Below are positions 26,145-33,716 of a stretch of 64,000 nt of DNA, one piece after another. The DNA lies in the NCBI RefSeq assembly GCF_006352025.1, contig NZ_CP040936.1, forward strand, positions 3,164,001-3,228,000, written 5' to 3'. Below the pieces are notes generated by a model. The model was not told where the DNA came from. It saw only the letters and a program-made list of their open reading frames with translations, and did no database searches. Every line of letters begins with the position of its first letter. Position 1 is the stretch's first letter. The stretch is from Hymenobacter sp. DG01. Its GTDB lineage: Bacteria; Bacteroidota; Bacteroidia; Cytophagales; Hymenobacteraceae. The translations under genes and the position numbers were made by a program.

Positions 26145-26540
26145 TCAGCCAGCCTTGGGGGTAGGATGACGCTCCGCGCTGCCGGGCAGCGGCCTCCCCT
26201 GAGCATAAAGAGCCGCGTTGCGCTCCGCCGCCTCCCGGGCAGCCACTTCAAACGGGATATTATAGTACCCATACCGGGCCCAGTCGCGCAGATAACGCAC
26301 CAGAAACCCCAGGCGCCCATATTGCTCAAACTGCCGGATATGCTCCATCTCGTGCGCTACCCAGAAAGGGTCGCGCAGAAACTCCTCGCGGCTGACTCCG
26401 CTCAGATGGATGCTTCGGCCCAGCACCATGGCCACGTTTGGAGCCCCTAGCTTAAGCCGGGCCAGCCGGGCTAGCGGAGAGTTTTCAATGATACGCGGCT
26501 GCTCCATAAACTGCTGAAAATTGGGGCGGATTATACGCAT
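26145..26540 (-). CDS. putative zinc metallopeptidase-like protein with HExxH
   Basis: A 131-residue protein with the zincin signature HEMEH (His63, Glu64, His67) in VAHEMEHIRQFEQYGR. An acidic third ligand could be Glu82 or later residues in PFEVAAREAAE. The short length and the HExxHxxQFEQYG context resemble the DUF4157 family of small metallopeptidase-like domains. It has no signal peptide. Activity is inferred only from the motif. It is divergent from the NlpC/P60 gene, with 283 bases between starts. Confidence 0.65.
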   Translation of the reverse strand: MRIIRPNFQQFMEQPRIIENSPLARLARLKLGAPNVAMVLGRSIHLSGVSREEFLRDPFWVAHEMEHIRQFEQYGRLGFLVRYLRDWARYGYYNIPFEVAAREAAERNAALYAQGRPLPGSAERHPTPKAG

Positions 26541-26823
26541 AGTATTTGGATGCGGTTGAGAAATGAAGCATAATTTTTTCCAGAAACCGCTGTTTTATAA
26601 GAAGAATTTTATCCTGTTTCGGGACTGAAGCTTGGCGGTTCCGAAATTTTAGGGCTAGCTTTAACCAATGGCCGTCGAACCGGGCTCCGGATTCGGCGAC
26701 TTAAAAGGTCTTTTTCATCACCCTTTTCGCTATCCGGTTCGCCCGGTTGCCTATCGAAAAAAAGAAGCACGCTTACGCTGCCCGGTAGCCCCCGGCAGTG
26801 CTTTTACCACCTCCCGACGGACA

Positions 26824-27426
26824 ATGAAGAATAGCATACTGTATTGCCTCGCCGCGGCCTCGATGGTCCTCTCTTTTTTCTTCGAAAATTCATCTCCTGC
26901 TTCCTCGGCTGCTTCAGCCGCTCCTACTACCCAGGAAGCTTCTTTCCTCAGCGGCCTGCTCTCCGGCGACGAAGAGCCCCACACGCTGACTGCCTCCGAC
27001 TCCCTGGCCTACGATAAGGCCGCCCACCGGCTGGGCATTGCGGCCAGCTACACGGAAGACAAATCCTTGCTGGAAACGGTTGTATCGTGGCTGGGTACCC
27101 CCTACCGCTACGGCAGCAACAGCAAAAGCGGTACTGACTGCTCCGGCTTCGTAACCCGTGTATATAAGGAGGCCTATGGCATTACCCTGCAGCGCAGCTC
27201 TCGCTCGATGTTCAGCAGCGTAAAGCACGTACAGAAAGACGAAATGCAAACCGGCGACCTAGTGTTCTTTCGTCGGGGTCCTGGTCAGCCCATCTACCAC
27301 GTAGGCATCTACCTGAAAGACGGCAAATTCGCTCACTCCGCTACCAACGGTGGCGTAATGGTCAGCTCCCTCAACCAAGCCTATTATAGCCGTAATTTCT
27401 ACGCGGCCGGCCGTGTGGAGCGCTAA
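26824..27426 (+). CDS. NlpC/P60 family peptidoglycan endopeptidase
   Basis: A 200-residue exported cysteine peptidase. From the ATG at 26824 the protein opens with a signal-like hydrophobic segment (ILYCLAAASMVLSFFF), then a Ser/Ala-rich linker. The NlpC/P60 domain (about 82-200) carries nucleophile Cys106 in GTDCSGFV, the catalytic His in IYHVGIYL and the conserved FAHSATNGG near the end. Such enzymes cut D-Glu-DAP bonds in stem peptides. An upstream in-frame GTG/ATG at 26668 would put 52 non-signal residues ahead of the leader, so I reject it. A good terminator follows. Confidence 0.88.
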   Translation: MKNSILYCLAAASMVLSFFFENSSPASSAASAAPTTQEASFLSGLLSGDEEPHTLTASDSLAYDKAAHRLGIAASYTEDKSLLETVVSWLGTPYRYGSNSKSGTDCSGFVTRVYKEAYGITLQRSSRSMFSSVKHVQKDEMQTGDLVFFRRGPGQPIYHVGIYLKDGKFAHSATNGGVMVSSLNQAYYSRNFYAAGRVER

Positions 27427-27457
27427 GCCTACCTTTAACCCGCAGCCCCAATTTTTC

Positions 27458-27496
27458 AAACGCCTTGTTCTGCTGAACGAGGCGTTTTTGTTTTTT
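27458..27496 (+). terminator. intrinsic terminator after the NlpC/P60 gene
   Basis: AAACGCCTTGTTC pairs with GAACGAGGCGTTT (one G-T pair) around a 4-base loop, followed by TTGTTTTTT. A classic rho-independent form. Confidence 0.85.
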
Positions 27497-27558
27497 AGAC
27501 CAGCCTGAAAGTCAGAAAACCATTTTGCCCTAACGGAGTATAGCACAGCGCTGGGACG

Positions 27559-27566
27559 TAGCTTTG
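27559..27566 (+). promoter_or_regulatory. -7 element upstream of the DUF1232 gene
   Basis: TAGCTTTG fits TAnnTTTG and lies 31 bases before the ATG at 27597. A TTTG occurs at 27524-27527, but the spacing is too long for a standard -33 box. Confidence 0.4.
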
Positions 27567-27596
27567 TCCCATCCACCTTTCTCTCCCTTACGCTCT

Positions 27597-28310
27597 ATGG
27601 ACAAGCAAAACCCCAAAGGCGAACAGATTGCCTCTTCCCCTCTTTTCAAAAAGTTTGTAGGCAAAGCCGAAGAATATATCAAGAAGCCTACGCGCATGAA
27701 GCAGCTGCTGAACGACGCGTATCAGAAAGCCAGCGAGAAAAACGATGTAGGCACCATCGCGCACGAAGCCTGGGAAACGCTGCAGACGCTTTTCCGTCTG
27801 ATCCGATCCTCGGTTTCGGGTGAGTACACGGGGCTGCCCACCTCCACTGTTATTGCGGCCGTGGCAGTTACCATCTACTTCCTGAGCCCCATTGACCTGA
27901 TTCCGGACTTTGTTCCGGTGCTGGGCCTGCTGGATGACGTAGCCCTAGTTGCTTGGTTTAGCACCACTATCAAGGAGGAAATGGAGAAGTTTCTGGAATG
28001 GGAGAAAACCCGTCCTTCTCTTATCACCGACGCCGAGATAATAGAAGACAAAAAGGCCGCTGCGCCCTCCATGGCTCCCGTAGAGGCTCCGGATGCCCAT
28101 AACCCAACCGCTTCCCGCACGGACTCCGGCATCAGCTCCCCCGACAGCAGCCGGTCGGCGCCGGCCAGCATAACGGATGCTACCCCTGCTTCGGATGCAA
28201 CCCCGCACGCTGATACCGCCGCCAATACTACTGACAGCAGCCGCGAGCCGCACCTGAGCGCCAGCTCCGGACGCAACAGCGGCGGCGACCCGGGCGGCAA
28301 CGTGCGGTAA
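27597..28310 (+). CDS. DUF1232 (YkvA-like) membrane protein with long disordered tail
   Basis: A 237-residue protein. The DUF1232 core (about 65-125) has two helices around the signature YFLSPIDLIPDFVPVLGLLD, which marks YkvA-like membrane-associated proteins of unknown role. The N-terminal 60 residues are charged and helical. The C-terminal 90 residues are low complexity (Ala, Ser, Pro, Thr, Asp), likely disordered. The ATG at 27597 is preferred to an upstream start at 27564, which lies at the -7 element. It converges on the acyl-carrier-like gene across a 31-bp palindrome. Confidence 0.75.
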   Translation: MDKQNPKGEQIASSPLFKKFVGKAEEYIKKPTRMKQLLNDAYQKASEKNDVGTIAHEAWETLQTLFRLIRSSVSGEYTGLPTSTVIAAVAVTIYFLSPIDLIPDFVPVLGLLDDVALVAWFSTTIKEEMEKFLEWEKTRPSLITDAEIIEDKKAAAPSMAPVEAPDAHNPTASRTDSGISSPDSSRSAPASITDATPASDATPHADTAANTTDSSREPHLSASSGRNSGGDPGGNVR

Positions 28311-28321
28311 CGTTCTTCGCT

Positions 28322-28402
28322 GCCTAAGCACGCCAATGCCCCGTCAGGATGGTACATCATGTAGATGTTGGCCATCCTGACGGGGCATTGGCGTGCTTAG
28401 GC
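28322..28402. repeat. 31-bp perfect inverted repeat (bidirectional terminator candidate)
   Basis: Arms 28322-28352 and 28372-28402 are exactly complementary over 31 bases around a 19-base loop. It lies between convergent stops at 28310 and 28474. The arms have no T tract, so if it terminates transcription it does so by stem stability alone. Protein-bound cruciform or mRNA 3'-end protection are alternatives. Confidence 0.8.
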
Positions 28403-28473
28403 GGCTGGGCTACTTTAATACCCACCAGAGGGGTAGGGAGCAGCTTACGCGCCGAACAAGACTTGCTGGAAAC

Positions 28474-28734
28474 TTAGGCAGCTTTGGCGTGCGAGGCTAC
28501 GTAATCCACAAAATCGCCGACGGTAGCCAGGGGCACTTCATCGGGGATGGTGATGTGGAAGTTGCGCTCCAGCTCCAGAATGATATCTACGACATCTACG
28601 GTGTCGAAGCCCAGCTCCTGGCTAAGGCTGCTACCGATACGCAGGCGCCGAGTCTTGATGGCTTTGCGCTTGCTGATGATGCGCAGCACTTGCTGCTGAA
28701 TAGATTTGGGGGCGGTAGTCGTTGAGGTAAACAT
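28474..28734 (-). CDS. acyl-carrier-like protein with Thr at the phosphopantetheine site
   Basis: An 86-residue protein with the acyl carrier four-helix pattern: a first helix SIQQQVLRIISKR, then the helix-2 start LGFDTVDVVDIILELE and FHITIPDEVPLATVGDFVDYV. In canonical carriers the helix-2 motif is D-S-L, with Ser carrying 4'-phosphopantetheine. Here it is D44-T45-V46 (codon ACC). It may not be modified, or it may use Thr. It stands alone, with no fatty-acid or polyketide genes nearby, so it is probably not the housekeeping AcpP. Confidence 0.8.
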   Translation of the reverse strand: MFTSTTTAPKSIQQQVLRIISKRKAIKTRRLRIGSSLSQELGFDTVDVVDIILELERNFHITIPDEVPLATVGDFVDYVASHAKAA

Positions 28735-28875
28735 AGGGGAAACGACAGGGTACGAAGGGGACTAAAACGCTGGCGGGCCTGGCTTGGGCCACTACCCCGC
28801 CCATTCGGGCGAAGGAGTATGCGGGCACAACAAATGGTTGCAGGCGCCGCCAGAAAACGGATGAATCAGGGTTGA

Positions 28876-28925
28876 GCCCGGACCTGGCTTGGGGCCCCGC
28901 TTACGCGGCGTCACCAGGCCCGGGC
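28876..28925 (-). terminator. candidate terminator of the RND efflux operon
   Basis: Arms 28876-28887 and 28914-28925 pair at 11 of 12 positions (GC-rich, CCAGGCCCGGGC side), starting 14 bases beyond the pump stop codon. There is no T run, so it may act as an mRNA 3' stabiliser. Confidence 0.45.
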
Positions 28926-28938
28926 TTCCCCGTACTAA

Positions 28939-31900
28939 TTAATACTCGGCTAACACCGGCGGACGGGCAGCCTCCGTCTCTTCAGCGGTGGCGTGGGTAT
29001 CCGGCGTTTTGTTCAGACGCAGCTTCAGGCTTTCCGTCAGTAGGTACATAACTGGTACTACTACCAGAGTGATTACCGTCGCAAAAACCAGTCCGAAGAT
29101 GATGGTCCAAGCCAGCGGGCCCCAGAACGTTACCGACTCGCCGCCGATAAAGAAGTGAGGCTCAAAGGAGTTGAACATCTCGTAAAAATCGACGTTCAGG
29201 CCGATAGCCAGCGGAATCAGACCAAGGGTAGCCGCCGTAGCCGTCAGGATTACGGGGTTCAGGCGGGTCCGGCCAGCCAGCACGATGGCCTCACGCAAGG
29301 GCATGCCCTGGCTGCGCAGGATGTCAGTGAACTCAACCAGCAGAATGCCGTTCTTCACCACGATACCGGCCAGAGCAATAATGCCTACCCCGGTCATTAC
29401 AATGCTGATGTTCATGCCCGTAATTGCCAGGCCCAGCATTACCCCAATCACCGAGAAGATGATTTCGGTGAGGATGAGGATGGGCTTGCTGACCGAGTTG
29501 AACTGCATTACCAGCACCAGGAAGATGAGGGCGAAAGCGCCCAGGGCAGCTACCCCCAGGAAGGAGCTGGTTTCCTGCTGATCTTCCTGCGCGCCACCCA
29601 TCCGGATGCTATAGCCGGGAGGCGTGGGGTAGGCTTTCAGGGTCGTTTCAATCTGCCGTACCACGTCGGGGCCTGTGAAGCCGCTGAGCACGTTAGAGGA
29701 AATGGTGATTACGCGCTTCACATCCTTACGCTTGATACCGCCGTAGGTGGTACCGTAGCGCACATCAGCCACCGAGGAAATGGGTACCTGCCGCACGGCG
29801 CCGGTAGCGTCGCGGAAGGTCAGAGGCGAGTTCAGGATGGCGTCCACGTCGGAGCGGTAAGGTTCGGCATAGCGCACCTGAATGGGGTACTCATCATCGG
29901 GGGTCTTGAATTTGCTGGCTTCCGTACCGTAGATAGCCGTACGAACCTCCGAGCCAATTTGCGCGGTGCTGATGCCTTCACGGTTAGCCCGAATCCTGTC
30001 GATGTCAACGGCAATTTCCGGGTTGCGGTCTTCCAGGTTAGAACGCAGCTGCTCAATACCGCCAATGTTCTTCGACTCGATGTAACGGGTTACATCTTTA
30101 GAGAGCTTGATGAGGGTAGGATAGTCGTCGCCTGCTACCTCAATGGCAATGGGCTTACCCGTGGGCGGGCCGCTGGCTTCCTGGTCAACCGAGATTTCAG
30201 CGCCGGGAATACCCTTCACCGCTTCCCGAATTTTGTCCATATAGGTCCGGGTTTCCGGGCCGGTCCGCTCGCTCATCTCCTTGAAGGCCACGGCAATCTT
30301 GGCCAGGTTCGACTGGGACGTACCTGAAGCTGAGGCTTCGCCGGGGTCGTTGGCACCAATAGCCACGTTGGTAATCACCGATTCCACGTCGTGGTTTTCT
30401 TTACCAATTACACCGTAGATGCGGTTCTCCAGCACGCGGGCCACGGAGTCCGTTACCTCTACGCGGGTACCCACTGGCATCTTCAGGTAGGTGTAGATGA
30501 ACTTGGGGTCACCGCTGGGGAAGAAGTCTACTTTGGGGCTACGGGCTATTACAGCAAATAGAGCTACCACAAACAGAACTACCATGCTACCCAAAATCAG
30601 TATCGGATGCAGGTAAGTCTTCAGACGAGCCGCCCATCTATCCCAGACAGAAGTACCACGCGCTGCAACCGGACGTCCAACAGCCCAGCGCACTATCCCA
30701 GCATAACCGTCCATGAAGCGGGGCAGCACCTTCGTTTGGAAGCCCGCAATCATGTGCACGAACACGAACTTATCGAGGAAGCAGAACAGGATGATGAACA
30801 CCGTCAGGTTGCCCACGAACGGTGAGCCGGCGATGTAGCCAATCACGGCAATCAGGGCCAGCACACCCATGGCAATCAGGAAGTTCTTGGTCAGCTGGGG
30901 CTTCTCGCCGCTGTGGTGGTCTTCGCGTTCCATGAACGACACGGCAAATACCGGGTTCATGATGAAGGCTACAACCAGCGACGACATCAGGGTCAGAATG
31001 AGCGTAACCGGCAGGTAGAACATGAAGCTACCTACTATACCCGGCCAGAACATCAGCGGCACGAAGGGCGCTACCGTCGTCAGGGTACCAGCCAGAACCG
31101 GAATGAATACCTCGCCGGCCGCGTACTTAGCAGCCTGGGCTGTGGTCAGGTTGGGGTGCTCGTGCAGGAGGCGGTGGGTGTTCTCGATAACCACAATGGC
31201 GTCGTCCACCACAATACCTAGGGCCAGCAGGAAGGCGAAGAGCACAATCATGTTCAGCGCAAACCCAAAGCCCGGCAAGAGCACGAAGGCCAGGAACATG
31301 GAAATCGGCACAGAAAGACCCACGAACAGAGCGTTGGTGGTGCCCATGAAGAACATCAGAATCAGCGTTACCAGAATAAAGCCGATGATGATGGTGTTGA
31401 TCAGGTCGTGCAGAGTTACGCGGGTGTCGCTGGAGGTGTCACCGGTTACGGTAATGGTCAGTTCCTTGGGCAGGCTCTGCTTCGACTCCTCGATAACCTG
31501 CTTGATCTTGTCAGAAGCGTCAATCAAGTTTTCGCCCTGGCGCTTAATTACGTTCAGGGTAACGGCAGTTTTGCCATCGAGGCGGGCGTAGGATTCCCGG
31601 TCTTTGAAGGCATCCGTCACGGTAGCAATATCGCCGAGGCGCACGGCCGCACCGTTCAGGTTTTTCACCTGAATGTTGGCAATGTCAGCGGCCCGCACGT
31701 ACTGGCCGGCTACGCGCACGGCCCGCTTCTGCTCGCCCACGTTTACCGAGCCACCCGAAATGGTGATGTTCTCACGAGCAATGGCGGCACTCACGTCGCT
31801 GAAGCCCAGGCGCGAAGCCCGCAGGCGGTTCAGGTCCACGTCCACGTTTACCTGCTGCTCCAGGGCCCCGATGATGTCCACGCGGGTAATTTCGGGTAGG

Positions 31901-32418
31901 GCCTCAATCTTATCCTGGAAATCGTCGGCGTACTTTTTCAACTGGCTGGTAGTGAGGTTACCGGCCAGGTTGATGTTCATGATGGGCAGCTCCGAGAGGT
32001 TTACTTCCTGTACGGTGGGCGGCGAGGGCAAGTCGTTGGGCAGCTCGTTGCTGGCCTTGTCCACGGCGTCCTTGATGAGCTGCTTGGCATACTGCACGTC
32101 CACGCCGGAGTTAAACTCCACGTCCACGATGCAGTAGTCCTGGTTCGAGGTCGAAGAAATCTTCTTCACCCCGTTTACGCTCTTGATTTCCTTTTCGAGC
32201 TGGCGGGTTACCAGGTTCTCGATGTCGGTGGGCGAAGTACCGGGGTAAATCGTGGCCACGATGATACGCGGAATCACGATATCCGGAAACTTCTCCTTGC
32301 CCAGCTTGATGTAGGAGAAAATACCCGCCACGCAAAGCAGCAGGGTAATAATGTAAATACTGGTTTTGTTGTCAATCGACCAGGAGGTCGGCTTGAACTC
32401 TTTCTCTAAATCCTGCAT
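28939..32418 (-). CDS. RND efflux transporter permease (AcrB/MexB-like), enlarged
   Basis: A 1159-residue inner-membrane proton antiporter. Helix 4 has the two proton-relay aspartates in GIVVDDAIVVIEN, and helix 10-11 has GIVVKNGILLVEF. Periplasmic porter subdomains lie between helices 1-2 and 7-8. It is about 100 residues longer than typical AcrB: between helix 6 and helix 7 (about residues 511-600) lie two extra hydrophobic stretches, FLIAMGVLALIAVIGY and NLTVFIILFCFLDKFVF, then a basic loop. Substrates are unknown. It is the last gene of a TetR-TolC-HlyD-RND operon on this strand. Confidence 0.93.
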   Translation of the reverse strand: MQDLEKEFKPTSWSIDNKTSIYIITLLLCVAGIFSYIKLGKEKFPDIVIPRIIVATIYPGTSPTDIENLVTRQLEKEIKSVNGVKKISSTSNQDYCIVDVEFNSGVDVQYAKQLIKDAVDKASNELPNDLPSPPTVQEVNLSELPIMNINLAGNLTTSQLKKYADDFQDKIEALPEITRVDIIGALEQQVNVDVDLNRLRASRLGFSDVSAAIARENITISGGSVNVGEQKRAVRVAGQYVRAADIANIQVKNLNGAAVRLGDIATVTDAFKDRESYARLDGKTAVTLNVIKRQGENLIDASDKIKQVIEESKQSLPKELTITVTGDTSSDTRVTLHDLINTIIIGFILVTLILMFFMGTTNALFVGLSVPISMFLAFVLLPGFGFALNMIVLFAFLLALGIVVDDAIVVIENTHRLLHEHPNLTTAQAAKYAAGEVFIPVLAGTLTTVAPFVPLMFWPGIVGSFMFYLPVTLILTLMSSLVVAFIMNPVFAVSFMEREDHHSGEKPQLTKNFLIAMGVLALIAVIGYIAGSPFVGNLTVFIILFCFLDKFVFVHMIAGFQTKVLPRFMDGYAGIVRWAVGRPVAARGTSVWDRWAARLKTYLHPILILGSMVVLFVVALFAVIARSPKVDFFPSGDPKFIYTYLKMPVGTRVEVTDSVARVLENRIYGVIGKENHDVESVITNVAIGANDPGEASASGTSQSNLAKIAVAFKEMSERTGPETRTYMDKIREAVKGIPGAEISVDQEASGPPTGKPIAIEVAGDDYPTLIKLSKDVTRYIESKNIGGIEQLRSNLEDRNPEIAVDIDRIRANREGISTAQIGSEVRTAIYGTEASKFKTPDDEYPIQVRYAEPYRSDVDAILNSPLTFRDATGAVRQVPISSVADVRYGTTYGGIKRKDVKRVITISSNVLSGFTGPDVVRQIETTLKAYPTPPGYSIRMGGAQEDQQETSSFLGVAALGAFALIFLVLVMQFNSVSKPILILTEIIFSVIGVMLGLAITGMNISIVMTGVGIIALAGIVVKNGILLVEFTDILRSQGMPLREAIVLAGRTRLNPVILTATAATLGLIPLAIGLNVDFYEMFNSFEPHFFIGGESVTFWGPLAWTIIFGLVFATVITLVVVPVMYLLTESLKLRLNKTPDTHATAEETEAARPPVLAEY

Positions 32419-32496
32419 GAGTTCTGGTTTTGACGTTCTGATGGTAGCCGCGCCCCTGGCCTACCCCCACCGGAGGAGGCCAACGAGCCGCAGCAA

Positions 32497-33618
32497 CTAC
32501 AGGCTAACAGCCTGGCCTTCATTCAGATTCTGATAGCCGGCAGAAATTACCTGGTCGCCGGGTTGCAGGCCGCTAGTCACTTCCACTTTGCCATTGTAGG
32601 TGTTGCCAGTCTGGATGATGCGCTTGGCGGCTACTTTCTGGTTGCCTTTAGCGCCTACTACCAGCACATAGCTGTTCTGCTCATCTTTCTGCACCAGGTC
32701 AACGGGTAGCACCGTAGCGTTCTGACGAGCGTAGTTCTGGATGCGTACGTTCACTACCATGTTAGGCCGAAGCTGACCAGCTTTGCCGGGGTTATCGAGG
32801 CGAAGCTCGGTAGTGAAGGTGCGGCTGGTGGGGTTGATAGTGCTGGTTACTACCCGCACCGTAGCCGACATTTCTTCGCCGCCCAGATCTGGAATGGTAA
32901 CCAATGCTTTATCCCCGGCCTTGATGCGGGCGGCATACGCTTCTGATACATCCACCACAATTTTGCCATTGCCGCTGCCGCTGAGCAGCTTCACCACGGG
33001 GGCACCGGGGGCTACGGTTTCGCCCAGCTTCGGCAGCACGTCATCCACGGTACCACCGAAGGGGGCTACCACGTTGTAGAGGGCCCGCTGCTGGTTCAGG
33101 GAAGCCAGGTTGCGCTGCAGGGCCTGGTAGTTGTTCTTGGCCTGCAGATACTGAATCTCCGTCCCGATTTCCTGCTTCCAGAGGCGGTCCTGCTTTTCAT
33201 ATACTACACGGGCCAGGTCCATGCGGGTGCGCAGCTCGGCAATGCTGGCTTCGAGCACCGAGGCATCTACGGTAGCCAGGGTCTGGCCTTTGCTTACCCG
33301 GTCGCCGCGTTGCACGCGCAGGCTGGTGAGCGTACCGGCAGCCCGGGCCGATACGGTGGCATTCTGGTCGAAGTCAACCCGGCCCTGTACCTCTAGGTAG
33401 CTCTTAAAGCTTTCGGGGGCCACTTTGATGACAGATACGGGGGTAGTGATTACCGCGTTAGCGGTGGGACCGGCCTTGGCTTCCAGCTCGGCAATCTTGG
33501 CCTGGTTGGCGGCCTGCTCTTGTTTCAGCTTAGCCAGTTCAGCCTTCGGATCTTTCTCTCCGCCGCAGGCGGTCAGCAGGCCCAAAGTCAGCAAAAAGGC
33601 AGAAGTAGTGTATTTCAT
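32497..33618 (-). CDS. periplasmic adaptor (HlyD/AcrA family) lipoprotein
   Basis: A 373-residue membrane-fusion protein. The signal ends in lipobox LTAC with lipidated Cys18. A short coiled coil (about 25-48, [18 protein letters not shown]) precedes the barrel-sandwich half [20 protein letters not shown], an alpha-hairpin (about 115-175), the returning lipoyl half, beta-barrel and membrane-proximal domains. It bridges the RND pump (78 bases downstream) to the TolC-like channel (98 bases upstream). The extra N-terminal coiled coil is common in Bacteroidota adaptors. Confidence 0.92.
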   Translation of the reverse strand: MKYTTSAFLLTLGLLTACGGEKDPKAELAKLKQEQAANQAKIAELEAKAGPTANAVITTPVSVIKVAPESFKSYLEVQGRVDFDQNATVSARAAGTLTSLRVQRGDRVSKGQTLATVDASVLEASIAELRTRMDLARVVYEKQDRLWKQEIGTEIQYLQAKNNYQALQRNLASLNQQRALYNVVAPFGGTVDDVLPKLGETVAPGAPVVKLLSGSGNGKIVVDVSEAYAARIKAGDKALVTIPDLGGEEMSATVRVVTSTINPTSRTFTTELRLDNPGKAGQLRPNMVVNVRIQNYARQNATVLPVDLVQKDEQNSYVLVVGAKGNQKVAAKRIIQTGNTYNGKVEVTSGLQPGDQVISAGYQNLNEGQAVSL

Positions 33619-33674
33619 GTCGGGAGAAGCTAGTAGACTAGGAGTTAGGAGCTAGAAGGGATGGTAGCGCGGTT

Positions 33675-33708
33675 GGGGCAGAAGCTTCCAGCTCCTGGCT
33701 TCTGCCCC
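33675..33708 (-). repeat. hairpin in the TolC-HlyD intergenic gap
   Basis: GGGGCAGAAGC (33675-33685) and its exact complement (33698-33708) enclose 12 bases. The surrounding gap 33627-33715 is built of AGGAGCT/AGAAG-like words in both orientations. It may tune pump versus channel expression within the operon. Confidence 0.55.
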
Positions 33709-33716
33709 TTGGCTCC

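Noticed and set aside
26668..26823. N-terminal extension of the NlpC/P60 protein
   Set aside because: It precedes and would disable the signal peptide beginning at 26824.
28322..28402. Insertion-sequence remnant or CRISPR repeat
   Set aside because: There is a single palindrome only, no spacer array, no transposase and no flanking duplication.
29155..30327. 390-codon open frame opposite the RND pump
   Set aside because: Antisense to an unmistakable RND gene and without recognisable domains.
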